Shown: piece by piece, positions 1-12,087 of the stretch
Numbering within the stretch: position 1 is the first letter of the stretch
How the letters are laid out: each line of letters opens with the position of its first letter
NCBI GenBank assembly: GCA_010645155.1
Contig: CM021318.1
Coordinates: 4,660,437-4,724,436, forward strand
Length of the DNA stretch: 64,000 nucleotides
DNA from: Tigriopus japonicus
Taxonomy: Eukaryota > Arthropoda > Copepoda > Harpacticoida > Harpacticidae
Reading direction: 5' to 3'
The notes under the pieces: generated by a model
What the model saw: the letters and a program-made list of their open reading frames with translations, nothing else
Database searches by the model: none
Told to the model about the DNA's origin: nothing
Made by a program: the position numbers and the translations under genes

Positions 1-1964
1 CAATGTTTCTACATTCATATGATGGATGAGATTGGTTACAAGATACTAGGCTGAATGAAGAAAGGGATCGAGATCGAGATAGCCAACTAGATAGATTGAT
101 GGATGGAATGATAGGTGGGTGAGGGAGTGAGAGAGTGGATGATGAAAAATGAGTAATGAAACACTCCCGTTTGATTATCGTTACTGAATTGAAGGGTTCG
201 AATTCCAAGCAATGAGCAGAGCGAGGAGCCCTAATGGCGATCAAATATTTCACCTCATGGTCAATAAAAGGTGGCAGGAGTGAGGAATGCCTGCTGAGAG
301 AACCAATTCATCAATATAAAGTGAAGACAGATCGAGGGAGAGTTAGAAAGACAAAGCCCGAGAATCAATCCTGAGAAGGAGCACAATTCCGCTTGAAGGC
401 GAGGAAATTCCACGCATTAATTGACTCGCTGATCAAACAACCATCCACCATGTATTTGACTAAAAAACGGACCATCAACTAAGAATCCGAGAGACTCCTC
501 TTAGTATCACAGCGATTGTCATTGTTGGTATTATTACTGCTGCTTCTATTCCCTACCGCCATATGCTGACAAAAAAGTTTGAATGAGATACTTATCGCAC
601 CCTAAAACCCGTGTCTGAGATGTGGAAAAAGACATTCTTATCAAAGTCAAGCGGTCCTCGACCATTGACACTGCCTACCGCCTGCTTCTACCAAATACTG
701 AAGGCTAGTCGGTCTTACTTCTGGACGTACGCACGCACGCTTACACATACACGCATGGTTGGTGTGGTTCGATCTGTTGTGAGCCAACCACAAGTTTTTG
801 TCCGTCCCTCCACCGCGCTTTGTGACACTTCAAAGGATTGGTGGTGGGACAAATAGTTGAGATTAGACGGTAGAACATGGTTTAAATGTCACTTCTGACC
901 TGATAAAAGAACTAACATGTCCATTCAAGACACGAGAGAAGGTTTGGGGTGGGCCAGGGAACCGATTCCATCGCTCTTCTAAGCGAATGAATCGAGATTC
1001 TTCTCACTCCCAATTGGTTTGGCCAGAATTTATCACCTGGCCAATAAAAAGGGGGCTCCACGATCTAAACAGTAGAGTGTGGCCGTGATGTCATTCAAGT
1101 TTGACGTCGCCCGAAGGGATCCAACTCTATGTACGGACAACCAAGTGGACGACGACACTATGAGGGCAATCTAGGGAGTTGTTGGTGGGTAACTCGTGAC
1201 TGTGGTCGTGATATAAAGCTGCTGCTTTGAATTGACACGCTGAGCACGAGCCAACAATACCAAACACTGGGCACTGGCTTTAGCTTTTCTACTCGATCCA
1301 TCCATGGCATTCGTCCACAATGAGCCGTAAAAGAAAACGAAGGCGAAGAAGAGGAGCCTTCGAACTCGATAAGGAGAGATGCCAGGCAGAGATAAATGAT
1401 GGTAAAATCAATCCTCCTTACACCCTATGCCATCATATCTGCTACGTACGTTCTAGGTTCTTAAGTACTTGGAACGAGGCGCGTATAAAAAAGATAGAGA
1501 GAAGGATGTTGTTGTTAAGACACAGGTTGACATGCAGTATTGAGCTTGCGATCAGTTCATAAAGCCAATGAATGAGTGTCATTGAAAGAGGAAGGAGAGG
1601 AGATGGCCAGGAATTTACAAGCTTTGATGACTTGGAACATTATTCACTTCTCTCGATATTCTGGACAAAATCGGGTGATAGCTTTCAACGAACGAGTCCA
1701 TGTCTCTCATATCAGTTCTGAAGGGTCTTATGTCAGAAATGCACTCAGAATAAGCCCATCTAATACCGCAATGAAGCCCTGAAAGGAGTGCAGACAGAAG
1801 AAGAAGAAGAAGAAGAGTACTCAATGGCCGCCCTGCTAGCACTTTATCTATATTGATGGATAATGTTTGCATTGCCATAATGAGAGAAGGATTCGTCAGA
1901 TTATAGCAGTCGACAACAAAACAACAATAATATAGGAGTAGCACTGAGCCAGCTCTCACTCCAC

Positions 1965-1991
1965 ACTCACTCACTCACTCACTCACTCACT
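1965..1991. repeat. (TCAC)n microsatellite
   Basis: Six to seven tandem copies of the tetramer TCAC are read directly. A similar array occurs at 53360-53381, upstream of COX5A. Confidence 0.9.
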
Positions 1992-4900
1992 GGCCGTCGC
2001 GGTTGTTCCACTCGACTGAAAGGCTCATTGAGGAAGTTCTTTTCTGCTGACGGATTGATTGGCACTCCTCACATCAATCCCGACGAAAAAGAAGAATTTG
2101 GAAATGGATCGATGTCAAATCGAGAACAGATCGCTCATAATCATTGGGCGCAATTTGTTCAGTCATTAGCATTAGCCCTTTATTTCGCATTCCAAGGGAC
2201 AGTGAAACGAGACAAGCTTTGTTTTGAGGGCAGGAGAGACTAAGAGACAATGAAAATGACTAATTCAGGACTTTTCTTCAAACTTTGAAAACACCCAACT
2301 CAAAACAAGAGAAGAAATGGGAGCTTGAAATCATATCTTCATCGACCAATCATGGGTAGGCGTCCGTCAAGAATTGGTCCTCGGAACATGATGGTCAGTA
2401 TTCTCTATTAACCCGAAAATGGCCCGGATAATGGATAACAAACTTTTCGTGGCTGTGTGTACTGTCATTAATAAATGATCCCTCTTTCCGATGGACTAAC
2501 AAGACAAGACAAGGAAAGAAGAAAGCAAAAAAGGAAGTAAGGAACTGGAAGCAAGTAAGTAGAAAGACCTCGAAGCATCATTATCATCATCATCTTCTTC
2601 TTCTTCTTCCCATCTTCAAGCTCTCCAGTCTCGTCGCATTGACCAGTACTGTACATAGATCAGAGAAGAACGACTAGTAATAGATCCTCAATAACAAACA
2701 TCTTGCGGCTGATTAATGGCACATGGTCCAGTTCCGAGCTAATTTGGAACAACCGTCGACTGGGCATTGGTGCTTCTTTGGCTGGAAACGTGGCTCAACA
2801 GGAAGTTCCATCCTCGCTCTACATCATTGATGGGCATGACCCAAATGGCATAATGTTGGACTGCGTAAGGGTACAGTATATCCACAAAAGAGTCTTATGC
2901 CATTGGATCATCCAATCAGTTGCAGGAAGGGGAATAGAAGTTGTTAGGAATATGTCGTCCTAAAGAAGATCCAAAAAATGTCCAATTCGTTGAGCAGGGA
3001 CCATTGTCAGATTTGATCCATAGCAAAGAACAGTGGCAAGAGTGTCCGGTGTCGTTGTGTTAATCTTGTTTTCATCCCTCCCAATATCGTGTTAGCACAC
3101 ATACGGTCATTGGGCAAACGTTAATTCCATCGGAGTGATCCCCATGATTTTGCCTGCCTCTGTTCCTTCCTCTAACCCATCAACAACCAAAAGTACACAG
3201 GACAGTAGATCCACTCAAACATTGGATCTCTGACTCGATATCTCACTGCTGTTGTTGTTGTTGATAATGATGCACCGAGTAGTATACTTTACAGTGCTTG
3301 CTTGGCCGTTGGGGGATGTATGTGTTGATCCTACGTTAATGACAATCTGATGCTCTGAAAAATCAGATGAAGCAATTTCCCATGGGAGAAGAAAGAGTGG
3401 ATGGATCACCAATGGACAACAACATCGTTCGGCCTGCACTGCTTAGAATTCAGAAAGGAATCCTATTATCGCTATCACTTGTCCCCGTACTTTTCAAGAA
3501 AAGTGTTTGCTTTACCAAATTCCAAAGTTTCCGACCTCCTTTTTCTTGACTTGGGAATGATTAGAGTTGTACTGGAGAACGAGGGAGAGCCACTGTCAAA
3601 TTCTATTATAATATAATGTAATAATAACCAACATCAAAATAACTGTAATGTTGCTTTACTTCACTTTATTTACTTACTTTACTTAAAGGATTTTCTCAGT
3701 GAACCCATAAAGCCAAGTCAGCTAAACTGACCAGCGCATGGAGTGGAATACGGACAGCGGGGCTCAAGTGGGAACACTAGAGCTAGAAATGGATGCTTTA
3801 AGCTTCTCAATCCTCTCTACTCTTCTATAATACTGCTTCTGAATCTGCTTTGGATGGAATCGTTGCTTCTTCTGCAGTTGCGACAACTGCTACTTCTAGC
3901 TCTTTTTCTCTTTGCTTCTTGCCTCTAATAGTAGAAGTACAGGAACTTGTCCCTCGTCTTCCAATAGATCCATAATATGGTGGGAAGAGAAGCAGATGGT
4001 GAAAAATATAAAGCATCAACGAGATAGAGAATGGAGGCAGTCCGTGCATACACACTCGCACACCATAGACATGTACATGAAAACTCACAAAGGCTGCCTC
4101 GTCCAGGGTAATCGACTGGCTAACGGCACCGATAAACATGGTCATTCCATGGAACTGTGCAACACTGGAGAAAGAAAATTAATGGGACAAGAAATTTTCC
4201 AATTGATCTCTGTGTATAACACATCCATACAAATACTTTTCCCTCCTCCCCTCCAAGCCAACGAAACTTGTCCAGACTCCAATGACCCACGCAATAATAC
4301 CCGTTCACTTTCATGTTGTCTGTCCAATCGGGAAACAAAGGTTAATTTAGGAGCACTCGGTGGCATCTCCAGTCATTAACAAAGCTAGCTAAGAACTATT
4401 CCAGTTGTTCCATTTCCGAGGGATCAACTCCGATGAGGAGCAGATTTATGTCCAAGCTGAAATATTGATGCGATAAGCCATTCATATATCGGCCAATCCT
4501 TTGGCATCTCATCATCAGCAAAGCTTTTCAGGACCTGATTGATTAGATTCTCTCATTCAAAGAGATCGTATGTGACCCTAATATTCCTTGGGTACCCAAT
4601 ATTGACCGATAACTGCATTGGCAGCTCGATCAAGACTTTGTAGGTTCCAATTTTCTATTTTCCTGAGAAAGCAACGTGGGAGGAGTCTCAGGTCAGGTCA
4701 GACGACCATTATAGTGTTGTGGTCTTATGCCAGAGACCGACTGTGCTTGTCCGAGAGTCAAGAGACTTGGAAACGAGGGAGAAAGCAAAGGGCTTACTTA
4801 CTTGGCGGCCTCCAGGAAAGAAGCGCCAAAGACGGAGACGGAGAAACACACACCCTCAAGTTCGAAATGGTTCAGAGAATGAGAAGATTCCACTCAGACA

Positions 4901-5719
4901 TTTGATTTTCAACGGTTAGATGTAGCAACGTTGCGTGGAAATAGAAGATTGCTTTAAACTAACTTTTTCACGAAGGTCTTGACCCTTGAATGACTGGCTG
5001 GCCTGCCAAGCACTACCGAGAAAGCTCAGGATCAGAATGTACCGTATTTCTCCAAGGGAAATGGAGAAAATGAGCTTCATTTGAGCCTATCCCGTTCGTC
5101 GTCGTTTGCTCGTGATGGCTTTCACCCTGAGATCCATGCAAGTGACCCTTGTCGGGTCGTGATTTCCCGCAACTCAAAACCTAAATCATATTGTGGTCCA
5201 GATGAGTAGCCAAAGACTCAACCGTTGATTCCAAAGTTACGGCACTTTACCAATCCAGCCAACTACCGGTCGGTTCTTTGTTTTGGAAAGTCCAAAAGGT
5301 GTTGAAGCTTTTCCAAAATTACCCTCGACCCCAAGCACGGCAAAACTCAACAAGGATGTTGTTCAATTTCTGGACCGAGTACTGTTGTTCGAATTCCCCC
5401 TGTGAATCGTCACCATCATCTTCATCATCGTCGTCGTCGTCTTCATCGTTTCTTTCTCGGGGGCTGGCGGAGATGTTGATTGAAAATCTACTTTTCTTGG
5501 GAGATTGGAAAAGCATCAAATTTCAAGAGGTGAAACAACGCCAATAGCTTCTTCAAGTATTGCCTCTCCTGCTGTTGCTGTTACTTTTGCTCCAACTATA
5601 ACTGCTGCCACCATCATGACTTCTTCGATACAAGTGAATGTAGTACTCCTAAAGCAGAGACCGAACCTGACTAAAGGGTGGAGGAAATCAATTCGATGGG
5701 GAGGACGGATCGACCGAAG

Positions 5720-5835
5720 ACAGCGACGACGACGACGACGACGATGGCTTTGAGAGTGGATTGAAATGAACAGAACAAGATCATGATGATGATGATGACG
5801 AAGACGACGAAGACCACGAAGACCACGAAGACCAC
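5720..5835 (+). repeat. GAC/GAT triplet array and GAAGACCAC minisatellite
   Basis: A run of GAC triplets at about 5723-5745 is followed by GAT triplets and then three copies of the 9-mer GAAGACCAC at about 5808-5835. On the plus strand one frame reads through both blocks as acidic protein (poly-Asp, then Glu-Asp-His repeats) and is broken by a single TGA at about 5767. The frame ends in a TAA at about 5870. No splice acceptor or gene context convincingly supports coding, so I list it as a repeat. Confidence 0.7.
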
Positions 5836-7611
5836 GCAGACACCAAAGACTTGGACGATTTCTACAACTAACTTATTCACGCTGCCTGCTCATCACAAGT
5901 CTATTTATAACTACAAACTACATATCGCCCTAGCTTCTTAAGATTAGTAACGAGTTGAGTGTCTGGCCATCCGAAATCAATCACGAGACATGAGAGGAGC
6001 GCTTTTGGATTGGAAACATTTGCTGGAGAGCCATAAAATACTCAAGTCAAATTGCTTGGCCCAAGCTGCTGGATGGTGAGAATGAAAAGGCCAACTAATT
6101 TTAGATTGGAACACTTGTTCCACTCCGTTCAGGCCTTTACCTGTCAGGCAGTCTAGGATCACCGACGAGGTCCATAAAATTTGAAAACAAAATTGTTAAT
6201 GACATAAGAAGCGCTAAATCCGGTTCTCATCTTTTTGATCTGACTCATCGGGGAGAACATTTGAATTTTGAACGAACGAGCTCGTTTTCAACTTTTGGAA
6301 GCATGCATGATTTACAATGAGCACAAGCGAAATGCAAGTATGTGTCGCACCGACCGGTACATTCATGGGGGAAATCTCGATGTCAATGATTCACATTCTT
6401 CATTCGTCGTCGTTCTGCCTGCTGCCCTGTCACAAATGAGAATTCAGTTCATTGTAAAACACCGAGTGCAGGAGCCACTGACAGCTGAACCTTGATCCCA
6501 AAAAAACATGAAGCTTTCTTTAGAATTTATTTGAACGTGAATTCTACTTAAAAGCACTAGAACGAGCGTAAAGTTCCATCTATCATTTTACCACAACAAA
6601 ATATTTTAAAGCCTTTTGCCACACCCGGTCTCGAACTTCGACGGAATTCGTGGCAATATGAGGCATAGAAAGCCCCCCCAAAACCTTCTTGCTTACTTTC
6701 GCCCGTACTCTTCGTACATGACAATCTAGCCAAATCTCGAGGGAGATAAAACAAAAGGGGAAATGCTCTGCAAACACAAGCCACAATGCTTGTGTTCATG
6801 CTCGTTCCTCACTCTTGATCCAACTTCGACGTTTGTGGAATCAAGAGTTGATCCTAATGAGGATTTTCAAAACGAATTTCACTTTGAACGTATCCAGAAC
6901 TGCAGTCAAACACAGTGTTTCTCTTTTCATCCTGGAGAATTGAATAAGTCAGTAGAGATGGGCGGATTTGGGAAGGAAGTGGGCTGGCTTGAAAGCCCGG
7001 ATTGATAATGATTCTGAAATTGGCACGTTTGAGGAGGAAGAAGCCATGGCCTGCCCTCCAATCTAGATATCATTAGAGAGAATTAATCATTTTTTCAATG
7101 ATCGTCATCCACTTAAGGCTCCACTACTTATAAGAGTACTAACAACTCCATCCATCGATATCATAGGGGGATATTTGTGCACCCTAACATTATCTGGTTA
7201 CCGAAGACAGCAGTAAATCAGACCAAATCCATCTCGCTCGGCTGTGAAATTGTTTCCCAATGAAATGGCGGTGGCCTCAACCAAAAGAGACGAACAACCA
7301 CCAACCAACCCAGTGGTTATAGTTTCAATCATCAAGCGAAATGAAGACTTCTCTGATCAATTACGTGTTAATGGCAGAGTGAGCAAATTTTTCGAGTCTT
7401 TTTTTCCTCACGCGTGTAAAAATGTTCAAACTGTACACGTACTGTGGACTACTTGAAAGTATCGCTTGCACGGTTTCCAACTCACAAATGAACCAACGAA
7501 CGACCAACCAACAACCACAATCATCAGTGGTCCCCTACTTGCGTCTGAGAAATATGACTTAATTGCTACCAAAATCGTCATCAACACGACTTGAAATCAA
7601 TCGCAGGAAAT

Positions 7612-7884
7612 CAATTATGACAACTTTGGTCTGCTATCCCTCGTATGCAATCAAATGTTCGACGACGGATGTGGGTAAGCCAAATTGAGAGCCAATCGGG
7701 CTCGAGTGAAGAGCACGCAAGAATGAAAAAAAAGAACCATTACCTCCCTTGGACCAAATGACAATTGATTATGATTTATTGCCTGTTAAAGCATAATATG
7801 ACAAAACTATAATCAAGTGACGGCGATGGTGGTGGTGCCCGTCCAATCACCATACTCGGATGATCAAAGCCAATTATGACAACT
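7612..7884. promoter_or_regulatory. Candidate cis-regulatory cluster with a repeated 14-mer
   Basis: The 14-mer CAATTATGACAACT occurs identically at 7612-7625 and 7871-7884. Between the copies lie several homeodomain-like AT cores, such as CAATTGATTATG and ATTTATTGCC around 7765-7785. In a probable intron of a developmental regulator this could be an enhancer. That is inference from motif clustering only. Confidence 0.25.
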
Positions 7885-8766
7885 AAAAGTGATCCAACAG
7901 CTGGAGGCCGATAATTTCGATTTGCAGCCCTGCTTTGCTTGTTTCAGGTTTTGCTCGTTCACATTTCATCCTATTGTGAATGTTCCCCTAACTTTCGAAA
8001 TTCGGTTCGAGCGAATCTCAGTGATGACGAGTCGAAGAATGTTAATGAACTATGAAGCAAAGACTTCTTCGTCTTTCTTGCTTCCAAATTTAGATTGTTC
8101 GGAACAAAAGGCGTCTGATGCGACGGAAAGTTAGTCTGCCAAAAAACATGAGCCAAAAATGTTTCACGAGCACATCATGGTATGGTATTAACCAAATCAA
8201 GAGATCATTTCTGATGAATCGCAACCTGTCTCGTGTAAGAAACGCCCCTCCAAGCGTTTGTTTTTATTTAGAGGACGACACTTTAGCTCTGATATGCCGG
8301 AAACAAAGTCGGATTTTTTATCAGTCCCTAAGCATATTTACGTACGTACGCTACCGTGCTCATATGCTTTTCTTTGCCATCAAAGTACTCCCCCCTCAAC
8401 GAAATTTAGCTAAATGTACGCACATAACACCCTTGAGAAGAAGAGCGAACCAACAAAACTATGTTACATTTGGAATGATTTCGTCTTATCAAAAAGTCAA
8501 TTCTTCGGATTCCGCAGGAAATCTGGAGCATCCAAGCTAACTTGATTACAAATTTCGTCGGAAATCAACATCGCTCCAATTCCGTTTTCTGTTTCACTCG
8601 CTTGTTCCATGCTTGTTGCGTTGTCGTTGCCCGGAGTTGAATTTCTCTCGGTCAATGGGATTTTATGACGACCCATGCATGCCATACATCATGATCACAT
8701 TCCTCATTTGTTACTGTTTCATCCAGATGAAACATCATCAATACTCATAAAGATGAACGCCTTGTT

Positions 8767-9104
8767 GACCAACGAGAAATACGACAAATTATCTATTCTT
8801 TCGTTCATCCTCAATTTGAGATTGCTCTCCATGTCTTGGAGCACAAGCATGTGCATGATACACGCGAAAAAAGAGGGGGGNNNNNNNNNNNNNNNNNNNN
8901 NNNNNNNNNNNNNNNNNNNNNNNNNNNNNNNNNNNNNNNNNNNNNNNNNNNNNNNNNNNNNNNNNNNNNNNNNNNNNNNNNNNNNNNNNNGACCAACGAG
9001 AAATACAACAAATTATCTATTCTTTGGTTCATCCTCAATTTGACATTGCTCTCCATGTCTTGGAGCACAAGCATGTGCATGATACACGCGAAAAAAGAGG
9101 GGGG
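8767..9104. repeat. Assembly gap (8881-8990) flanked by duplicated 114-bp copies
   Basis: The 114 bases before the Ns (8767-8880) and the 114 after (8991-9104) are the same sequence apart from about three substitutions. Both begin GACCAACGAGAAATAC and end in a G run. A gap bounded by two near-identical ends is typical of an unmerged heterozygous overlap, so the duplication is probably not real. Confidence 0.8.
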
Positions 9105-10231
9105 AATGAAACAAATGGCATCTTGACAAGGAGAATTAAAAAGCTTGTTGTTCTCGGGCGATAATTCAAGTGGTCATTTTACGAATTAGCCAGGCTGAAA
9201 TGCGTGCTGGTTGAAACGTTATCCTTCTCAACTCATCTCAAGTGCAAAACTCTCGGACTTGATATGGAATGCTGGGAGGCGATGAACGATCCGATCCGTC
9301 TTGATGATGACGATCGTCATTGCATTCAGTCTTCACATGTCCACCTCGTAATGTGTTGAATCAAAGTGGATTTGTTCCACCCGGAGGGCGCACATTGACA
9401 GGAATTGGAACAGTCCCAACTAACCCAAATCTAACGACAGTACTACTTCTATGAAATCCCCCCCCCCTCCTCCTCCTTCTCTCTCCTCCCTTTCCATCGT
9501 TTGCTCAGTGCATTTTGATTTTCCCTCCCTCGTTTCGTTCGTAAAATGTGCGTGAGTGGACTTCTACTCCTTGGACTTCAATGCTTGTGCGGAGAGTGTG
9601 ATTTCGTGTTTTTTCTCGTTCTTTTGGCCAACGATCAATTCGATGTCGTTTAGCATTGTTTGGGATTAAGGCATGTAAACGATGGAGCGAGAAAAAAACC
9701 TTGTCTTATCAAGAGAGGGGAAATCCTTCCACCCAAATCCGCGTCCCAACTTCACATTGAGCTAGGAGATGAATGAGCACTAAATTTGGCAAACACAGAA
9801 TAGAAGCGACGATCCAAGAATGTGTTTCGCTTTTTATCCCTTGTTATGCGCGATCGTATCAAAGATTGTGGTCAACTTTCAAGTGTAGTAGAAGTCCAAA
9901 GCTTAGTTTTTCAAAGACAAGAATTGAAAGCTGCCCAACGTTTCAAAATCAAAAGTCCACCCATTTAAGGAAGCTTGGCGAATTCTTCAAAGTATAGGTA
10001 CATGCCAGTAAGATTGGGTAAATTTGAAGAATATTTAGCTCGAAAAGGGTTGCCAATCAAGCGCGAGAATCTTGGACTAATGATGAATTCTGTCGAAACA
10101 TCAACCAAGAATAGATTGATATTCTTCCAATTGGATAGCTGCGGAAGAGAAAATATCCAGTTTCTTCTTCCATTAACCCGCCCAAGATGGAGTTGGCTGG
10201 CTGCAGTGGAGCATCATTTAGTAAATGATTG

Positions 10232-10257
10232 GCGTGTGTGTGTGCGTGCGTGCGTGT
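10232..10257. repeat. TG/TGCG microsatellite
   Basis: Tandem GT dinucleotides run into GTGC tetranucleotides. This is read directly from the sequence. Confidence 0.85.
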
Positions 10258-11715
10258 TCTATTCTCGTCGAGCTCAACAAATGTGCGCGTCCATGAATGA
10301 ACATCATGGAACATCATGAGAAGAAGAAGAAAAAGGGGGTGTATTGATGATCAGGTAAGGTACTTCTCAATGTACTTCCCGTGCATACTGACTCGTTGAG
10401 GGTATGGGGTACGTTCCAGTGGTGCACTTATTTCAGTCATCCTACGAAACGAGGGTCGTGGAGAAGAAGATTTTCAGGGTAGACAAGAAGCCAGCCCAAG
10501 AGTACAAGGATGATGACGAGAAGAAGAAGAAGAAGAAGACGAGGTATAACAAAACGAGGGATGCACTCGCCTCGTCATTGCAATAGAAGAGCAAATCTTT
10601 TACATGATATGAAAGCAAGGAGTCCACATACTCATTCAAAGCTGGACACAGAGAAGAATGATAACGAACCCATGGTCATAAACTGGAATGCTCATGATAT
10701 CATGGCTTCTCCAATTCGAGATCGTTTCATCCACGCCAATATTCGAACAGGCTATCAAGTAAAAAAGAGTAGACGAAGAAGTTGCCTCCAGGTTTCATTG
10801 CAACAATTGCGCCTCTTAATGTTTCCGATTCACATTTATTGTTTTCATTAATGCAAGGAAACATTAAATTCTACTCATGCGTGGAAAGCGTCCATAAAAT
10901 GAATTTAATTTCAACTCAAGTCGGTTCGTCTCGAGAGCAGTCAAACCACAACCAGCATTGCTTCCAAGCTGACTAACTGACTTATACTACTTGATGGTAA
11001 GTACAAAAGTAATAGGCCAGGCAGCCGTACAAAGAAAGATAACCCCTTCGATGAGGATTGTGAGGAATGACGACCAAAAGTAATGTGAAGAAGTCTATCT
11101 GGTGTGGAAAATGTATCAAGCTTGTCTCGAACAATGCTCTGAAGATTCTTGAGGGAATCGTCCGGGGAAGTAGATTTGCCTCTGGAGGCAATCTATTTTC
11201 TGGTATTAGATTCGTGTCAAAACAGAGATGCACAAAAACCATGTCCCAATAAAAAAAGGAGTGAGGCCAGCTTCCCCATTTCTGGCTGGCATTGCCTTTT
11301 AGTCGGACAGGTTAGATTGAGTTGAAGATGAAGAGAGGAGTCTCTGATCAATAAAGGTCCGCTCAATCAGGTCCAATCCAATCCTCCACTTGATCGTCAC
11401 TCACAAAACCAAAATTCGGGTAAGAATTTAGATCTGACTCGTTGATTCTTGAGATGTTGTGCGTCCCATGATCAACAAGGAACCATTGATTTGCTCACTT
11501 TTTTTACTAAAATCTGGTCAAAGACAAGCGCTCACGGTTCTTTTATGACTTAATTTAGTGCCAGCTAGCAAACTAGAGAGCTTTTTGATAGAATTCCATG
11601 GCGAAAAAACTTTGTGGGCCTTTAATCCACCCCAACGTAATTAAGCAAGCTAATGCCTCAAGATACAGTAACGAAAGAGTAGATTGTACAACTCGAGAGT
11701 GACTTGTTTTTTTAC

Positions 11716-12087
11716 CTGTTTAAATTGTTCTTCAAAGCTCCAGTTTTGCTGCGAGCCCCCAAATGTTTGGGCAGGCTGATGCCCAATAGGTGGGCTCGTA
11801 CTTCGTTGGGAAGAAGGCGTGGGTGGTTGGGAGGGCGGACGATTCATGGACGTGGGGAACATGAGATTGGGGGGCAGACCCGTGGGCATTGTTCCAGCCA
11901 CAGTGTGAGGAATGGGAGGGAAGAGCCCGCCCGGGTTTCGGATCCCTTGGAGGAACGACGGACTGTTCAAGAAATCGCGATGTTGCTTTTGGAGCGCCTC
12001 TAATCCAACCATGTGAGGGAGTTGGGCCAAGAAACTCCGGGGGTCTTTCTCGTCTTTGCTTTCGTCCTTAATGAGGTCTCTGGGATC
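11716..12087 (-). CDS. Exon 5 of the ARID3-like gene, ending at the ARID lead-in motif
   Basis: This is the best-supported exon of the gene. The acceptor TTGTTCCTTGCAG sits directly upstream of GATCCCAGAGAC, and the donor is CAG/GTAAAA. It encodes 124 residues: an acidic start (DPRDLIKDESKDEKDPR), a short helix (LPHMVGLEALQKQHRDFL), then a Pro/Ser-rich linker with SQPPTPSSQRSTSPP, and finally NWSFEEQFKQ. Reading through the donor adds VKKQV; Drosophila dead ringer also has a few residues inserted at this point, so a slightly later donor is possible. Confidence 0.7.

Larger units (their letters stand above)
1..11715. other. Gene-poor region, probably intron of the ARID3-like gene
   Basis: No reading frame here has a recognisable protein family, a plausible ATG and supporting splice sites. 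The minus-strand exon ending at 11716 stops just before where an ARID domain should start, and no ARID-like sequence is seen from here to the left edge. The stretch is therefore most simply intron, but other nested genes cannot be excluded. It contains simple repeats: GAA at 1797-1816, TCAC at 1965-1991, GAC/GAT clusters near 5398-5450 and 5720-5835, and TG/TGCG at 10232-10257. It also holds one assembly gap. Base composition is visibly GC-richer than the region right of 29.75 kb. Confidence 0.5.

Noticed and set aside
9975..10319. Plus-strand frame of 114 codons with RLGKFEEYLARKGLPIKREN
   Set aside because: No family recognised. It runs into the TG/TGCG microsatellite, and there is no promoter or splice support.
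11067..11252. Plus-strand 61-codon ATG frame (KSIWCGKCIKLVSNNALKIL)
   Set aside because: It looks protein-like but lies opposite the intron next to exon 5, with no homology I know and no conserved cysteine pattern.
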